Positions 60,025 to 64,000 of a stretch of DNA of 64,000 bases are shown piece by piece. This DNA comes from Flammeovirgaceae bacterium UBA2338 (GTDB lineage: Bacteria > Bacteroidota > Bacteroidia > Cytophagales > Cyclobacteriaceae). A program made the translations under genes and the position numbers. Numbering within the stretch: the stretch's first letter is position 1; every line of letters starts with the position of its first letter. The notes beneath the pieces are model-generated. The model did not search any database. It was not told where the DNA came from and worked only from the letters and a program-made list of their open reading frames with translations. Location: assembly GCA_002344795.1 (NCBI GenBank), contig DDUM01000055.1, positions 92,798 to 156,797 of the forward strand, given 5' to 3'.

Positions 60025-61200
60025 TCAATCGTTTAGGTCCTCTAGGGATTGTATCAAACTATCAATTTCATCTTCAGTATTGAAGTAATGAGGAGAAATT
60101 CTCAAAGCCCAGTCCACTTTTTTTGATGCGAAATCGATTTGTGCGTGTGAACGGTGGGTGGTTGACGTGTTGATGTCGATCGCTCTCAGATATTGCAGTA
60201 CTCCATTGGGCTGCTTGCCTGGCATTTCGATGGTAATAATACTGGATTGATCCTTACCAATATCCAATACTTTTAATTCAATGGAATGAAGTTTCTTTTT
60301 TAGAAGATCGCATAAAACTTTATTTCTTGCGCTAATATTTTCTACTCCAATATTTAATGCATAATTAATGGCTTCTTTGCTTCCCACTACCAGGGCATAG
60401 GGTAATTCCCACTCTTCAAATCGCTTGGCATTCATACGCACTTCATAAGTGTCCGCCCCAGTCCATTCAGCGCCCCTCATATCTACAAAAAGCGGAGTGA
60501 GTTTTTTTTCAAGAATACGGTCGGAGGTAAACAGAAACCCTGCGCCTCTTGGCCCCCGAAGGAACTTTCTCATCGTAGTGGTGAGAAAATCGCAATGGAT
60601 GTTTTTTACGTCAACCGGAATTTGTCCTGTAGATTGACATGCATCTACCAGGTAAAGGATGTCTTTGGCATGACACATCTTACCGACTGCTTCTACAGGT
60701 TGAATTAACCCTGAGTTGGTGGGTATGTGCGTTAAGGATACCAATTTCGGGTGATGCTTGTTGATCAACTCCTCCATATCGTTCAGATCAACTCCTCCGG
60801 TTGACAAACTTTTTGCCCGGATCAGTTGTATGCCCAATCGTTTTTGCAAAGAAAGAAATGCGATTTGATTAGAAATATAATCTTCGTTGGCGATCAATAC
60901 TTTATCTCCTGGCTGGAAGGGAATGGATGAAAGTGCCAGCGAAAAAGAACTGGTAGCACTTGATGTAAAAGCAATATTGTTTTCATTCGTATTGATTAAT
61001 CTGGCTGCGCTGCGGTAAAATTCCTGAATTTCGGCTTTACGAATGTCAGCTGTTTCGTATCCTCCGGTAATGGACTCAAATGAGATGTAATCGCGAATAG
61101 CCTCCGTTACGGTAGCAGGGGGAAGTGATGCCCCTGCATTGTTAAAATGAATTTTGGATTTACAACCTGGCGTGTCTTTTCTTATCTCATCAAGATTCAT
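60025..61200 (-). CDS. Class V aminotransferase-fold PLP-dependent enzyme
   Basis: A 391-residue enzyme of the cysteine desulfurase/isopenicillin epimerase group. HFNNAGASLPP begins the N terminus, NEDYISNQIAFL and LVDACQSTGQIPVDV (the PLP-contacting Asp) follow, and TTTMRKFLRGPRGAGFLF holds the Schiff-base lysine. The C-terminal HRSHAQIDF segment has the usual HRS-like pattern for substrate binding. It is not a canonical SufS (no catalytic Cys in the right place is obvious). The substrate is unknown; EgtE-like and other C-S lyases share this sequence type. Confidence 0.9.
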   Translation of the reverse strand: MNLDEIRKDTPGCKSKIHFNNAGASLPPATVTEAIRDYISFESITGGYETADIRKAEIQEFYRSAARLINTNENNIAFTSSATSSFSLALSSIPFQPGDKVLIANEDYISNQIAFLSLQKRLGIQLIRAKSLSTGGVDLNDMEELINKHHPKLVSLTHIPTNSGLIQPVEAVGKMCHAKDILYLVDACQSTGQIPVDVKNIHCDFLTTTMRKFLRGPRGAGFLFTSDRILEKKLTPLFVDMRGAEWTGADTYEVRMNAKRFEEWELPYALVVGSKEAINYALNIGVENISARNKVLCDLLKKKLHSIELKVLDIGKDQSSIITIEMPGKQPNGVLQYLRAIDINTSTTHRSHAQIDFASKKVDWALRISPHYFNTEDEIDSLIQSLEDLND

Positions 61201-61298
61201 AATATGAATTGGAGTTTAGAGACAATAAATGTCTTGGATAAACTCGATTAATCAAAAGTTTAAATAAATTTATTGAATGCATACTTGATCCTGTTTTT

Positions 61299-64000
61299 AT
61301 GAAAATATTTTTATCTGTTGCCCTTGTTTTTTTTAGTTGTTGCCAGGCACTTAGTCAGGAAGTTAACTTCACTGTTTGTGAAAACTGTTGGGATCCCGAT
61401 TCTTTGGGTAATCACAGGGCTGTGGTGGAGGTAACTTCCAGGGGTGAAGTGGCGAAAGTGACGATTCCATGGCGCAGAAGAGATTTGAAGCCTGAGGATA
61501 AAAACATTTTGGTGTATTCAGAAAATGGAAAACAAATTCTAAATGTTTCTCGGGGTGCCATCAATAGAGAATTGGGCGAAGTATTTTTTGAACCAATTGA
61601 TGGCGCAGGAAAATATTATGTCTACTATTTGAAGTATTTATCTTCAGGCCGTGCCAATTATCCCACAGTTGATTATCCACCATTTAAGTCTACAGCCACA
61701 ACAAGTTGGCTCAATAAACTAAAGTCTGCCCGTAATGCAGAAGTCATCTCCATCCAGGCCATCGATGAGCTGAATAGTTTCTTCCCGATGGAAGTAATTG
61801 CAACAGCGACTGAAGTAAATCAGTTGGCAGCAAGCCATGCCGGAAATTTCATCTTGTTTCCTGAAGATCGGATGCATCCTATAGCGATGCGACACGATTT
61901 GCCTTATCGGTGGATAAAGCAAGGAATTAGCAAAAATTTTGAGGGCAAAGCTATGCGGGGAGAAAACTTTTCCTATCAACTTGGATTATATGCTTCGAAG
62001 CAGGATGTCAACAATATCAAAGTTGAATTTTCTGATTTAAAGTCTGCGAATGGAAATACAATCGCTTCATCCACCATGTCAAGTCTTAATACCACAGGTG
62101 TGGATTGGGATGGAAAGAATCTGAACAAGATAGTCAATGTGAAGAAAGGAGATGTTCAGGCGCTTTGGTGTTTGATTGATATTCCTTCCACAACCAGAAC
62201 TGGAATATATAAGGGTATTGTCAGGGTAAGTGCTGATGGTAACCCACCTGCTGCCATTGACATTACGCTGAATATTGGAGAAGAGCAACTATCTGATGGA
62301 GGAGTCAATGAGCCGTGGAAGCAAACCCGGTTGACCTGGCTCAATTCTCAATTGGGAGCCAACAATGAAGTGATTGCTCCTTACACACCGCTAGTGGTTA
62401 AAGATAGAACGATTTCTCTTTTGGGTAGAGCGGTTGAGCTGAATGCGTATGGTTTACCGGCACAAATCACCAGTTACTTTGATCCTAAGATGACATCCTT
62501 GACAACTGAAGGTAAGCCCATGTTGAAAAATGATTTTGTGTTTCGCATCAATGCGAATGGAACTGAAGCGATCACATGGAAGAATAATGGGTTGAGAATT
62601 ACTGAGCAGACTCCAGGTTTGGTTCAGTGGGAGACAACCAATGAGTCGGCTGAGTTGGTAATGAAAATAAAAGGTAAAATTGAGTTTGATGGATTTGTGT
62701 CCTATGCTATTGAGCTAAGTGCTAAAACTGATTTGTCAATAGGAGAAGCGCGTCTTGAAATTCCAATGCACCAAACTTCAGCACCTTACTTTATGGGTCT
62801 TGGCGAGCGGGGTGGTTTTCGTCAGTCGTACATCAACTGGAAATGGGATGTGGCCACTAAAAATCAGGACGGTGGATGGATTGGTGATGTGAACGGAGGT
62901 ATTCATTTCTCTTTGCGAGATGAAAATTACGTTCGCCCCTTGAATACTAATTTCTATTTACAGAAGCCTTTGGTATTGCCTACATCCTGGGGCAATGAAG
63001 GTAAGGGAGGAATTACTATCGAGGATTCAGATGATGTGACGCTTATTCGCGCGTACAGTGGATCCAGAGAAATGAAAAAGGGAGATCAACTATTCTACAA
63101 CTTTGATTTGCTCATCACCCCTTTCCATGTCATTGACACAGACGCTCAATGGAAGACGAGGTTCTATCACCAATACAGCCCGGTTGACACGGTGGTGAAA
63201 AAGAAAGCGTCTGTGGTAAATGTGCATCATGCCAATGAAATAAATCCTTACATCAATTATCCATTTATCCGCTGGAAGGAAATGAAGGCTTACATCGATG
63301 AGGCACACAGTAAGGGATTAAAAGTGAAGATTTATAATACCATCCGGGAACTATCAAATCGTGCCTACGAAACACAACCTATGAGAAGTTTGGGTACTGA
63401 AATTTATTCACCCGGCAAAGGAGGAGGATTCTCGTGGCTGCAAGAACACATTGCTGAAGATTATATCGCTGCGTGGTTTGTCCCTCCTTTGAAAGATGCT
63501 GCCCTTATTAACAGCGGCATGAGCCGTTGGCACAATTACTATGTAGAAGGGATGAGTTGGTTAGTAAAGAATGTGGGCATTGATGGTATTTATCTTGATG
63601 ATGTCGCTTTTGATCGCACTACGATGAAAAGAATAAGAAGAGTGATGGGTAGTGAAAGAGGACCTGGAATTATGGATTTACATTCTGCAAATCAGTTTAA
63701 CGAGCGAGATGGGTATAACAATAGCGCCAATCTTTACTTAGAACACTTCCCTTATCTGGACAGGCTATGGTTTGGAGAATATTTTGATTACGATATGGAT
63801 CCTGATTTTTGGTTGGTTGAAGTTTCGGGGATTCCTTTTGGGTTGATGGGTGAGATGCTGGAGAAGGGGGGAAACAAATGGCGTGGTATGGTATATGGTA
63901 TGACCAACAGGTTGCCCTGGGGTGGCAATGATCCCTCACAAATTTGGGAATTTTGGGATGAGTTTGGAATGGAGGATACAGAAATGATTGGGTATTGGGT
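61299..64000 (+). CDS. Large secreted glycoside hydrolase-like protein (DUF6067-type), partial
   Basis: An open frame that runs to the window end without a stop (900 codons seen). A signal peptide (about 1-20, ending ALSQ) is followed by beta-rich domains (about 21-590) and a TIM-barrel-like region with EMKAYIDEAHSKGLKVKIYNT and VGIDGIYLDDVAFDR (about residues 757-771), where two adjacent Asp are candidates for catalysis. The pattern fits DUF6067 proteins, which are related to the GH123 N-terminal region. It probably degrades an extracellular glycan. The 3' end lies outside the window. Confidence 0.8.
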   Translation, partial: MKIFLSVALVFFSCCQALSQEVNFTVCENCWDPDSLGNHRAVVEVTSRGEVAKVTIPWRRRDLKPEDKNILVYSENGKQILNVSRGAINRELGEVFFEPIDGAGKYYVYYLKYLSSGRANYPTVDYPPFKSTATTSWLNKLKSARNAEVISIQAIDELNSFFPMEVIATATEVNQLAASHAGNFILFPEDRMHPIAMRHDLPYRWIKQGISKNFEGKAMRGENFSYQLGLYASKQDVNNIKVEFSDLKSANGNTIASSTMSSLNTTGVDWDGKNLNKIVNVKKGDVQALWCLIDIPSTTRTGIYKGIVRVSADGNPPAAIDITLNIGEEQLSDGGVNEPWKQTRLTWLNSQLGANNEVIAPYTPLVVKDRTISLLGRAVELNAYGLPAQITSYFDPKMTSLTTEGKPMLKNDFVFRINANGTEAITWKNNGLRITEQTPGLVQWETTNESAELVMKIKGKIEFDGFVSYAIELSAKTDLSIGEARLEIPMHQTSAPYFMGLGERGGFRQSYINWKWDVATKNQDGGWIGDVNGGIHFSLRDENYVRPLNTNFYLQKPLVLPTSWGNEGKGGITIEDSDDVTLIRAYSGSREMKKGDQLFYNFDLLITPFHVIDTDAQWKTRFYHQYSPVDTVVKKKASVVNVHHANEINPYINYPFIRWKEMKAYIDEAHSKGLKVKIYNTIRELSNRAYETQPMRSLGTEIYSPGKGGGFSWLQEHIAEDYIAAWFVPPLKDAALINSGMSRWHNYYVEGMSWLVKNVGIDGIYLDDVAFDRTTMKRIRRVMGSERGPGIMDLHSANQFNERDGYNNSANLYLEHFPYLDRLWFGEYFDYDMDPDFWLVEVSGIPFGLMGEMLEKGGNKWRGMVYGMTNRLPWGGNDPSQIWEFWDEFGMEDTEMIGYW

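Noticed and set aside
1..64000. CRISPR array or insertion sequence
   Set aside because: No regularly spaced direct repeats, transposase or terminal inverted repeats flanking a transposase were found.

Overview
The window looks like a chromosomal segment of a Bacteroidota bacterium, most likely of the Cytophagales type. It carries a SusC/SusD pair, a carboxypeptidase-like/TonB receptor with a DUF4249 partner, a type IX secretion sorting domain, DUF4199, DUF4252 and DUF2007 proteins, a lysine-rich histone H1-like protein and a tmRNA whose tag reads GESNYALAA. Several genes have the TAnnTTTG -7 promoter box of this phylum just upstream. The closest genus cannot be named from sequence alone.

Layout: 0.1-3 kb has a small membrane protein and a tight operon (FkbM methyltransferase, DUF1232, SDR-like protein, D-aminoacyl-tRNA deacylase). 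3.2-5.7 kb has a small membrane protein, an OmpA/PD40 outer-membrane protein and DUF2007. 5.8-9.7 kb is an ECF sigma / anti-sigma-like / DUF4252 x2 / ABC transporter run. 9.8-12.2 kb (minus) holds a serine hydrolase, an SDR and a zinc-ribbon protein. 12.4-18.4 kb has ssb, a BatA-type protein, a dihydroorotase homologue without its metal-binding histidines, two DUF4199 proteins and a glycosyltransferase. 18.5-23.4 kb has a TonB receptor/DUF4249 pair, tmRNA, the histone-like gene, an inverted-repeat-rich intergenic region and tRNA-Arg(CCG).

23.9-36.1 kb is a co-directional block: SusC, SusD, a group II amino acid decarboxylase overlapping an agmatinase-family ureohydrolase, a methyltransferase, two D-aminoacylase-like lipoproteins and DUF389. 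It may serve uptake and breakdown of amino-acid-derived compounds, but that is inference. 36.1-44.5 kb (minus) is mostly housekeeping: pheT, a coiled-coil protein, zapA, rny, a GNAT protein, radC and rpsT, plus a serine hydrolase and DUF1684. 44.5-51.9 kb has an M1 peptidase, a zinc phospholipase C-like protein, a glycosyltransferase, a second sigma factor, a third serine hydrolase and rsmG. 51.9-57.1 kb (minus) has a repeat-rich surface protein with a T9SS-sorted neighbour, crcB, plsC and an RsmB-type methyltransferase. 57.4-59.4 kb is a compact type II restriction-modification cassette (C5 methyltransferase plus BsuBI/PstI-type nuclease). The window ends with a class V aminotransferase, a membrane protein and an incomplete large secreted glycoside-hydrolase-like gene.

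No CRISPR array, transposase, integrase or prophage was seen. The most unusual points are two amidohydrolase-fold proteins that have lost the HxH metal motif, the cytosine methyltransferase paired with a BsuBI/PstI nuclease and preceded by a hairpin, and a nested set of inverted repeats between the histone-like gene and the tRNA.
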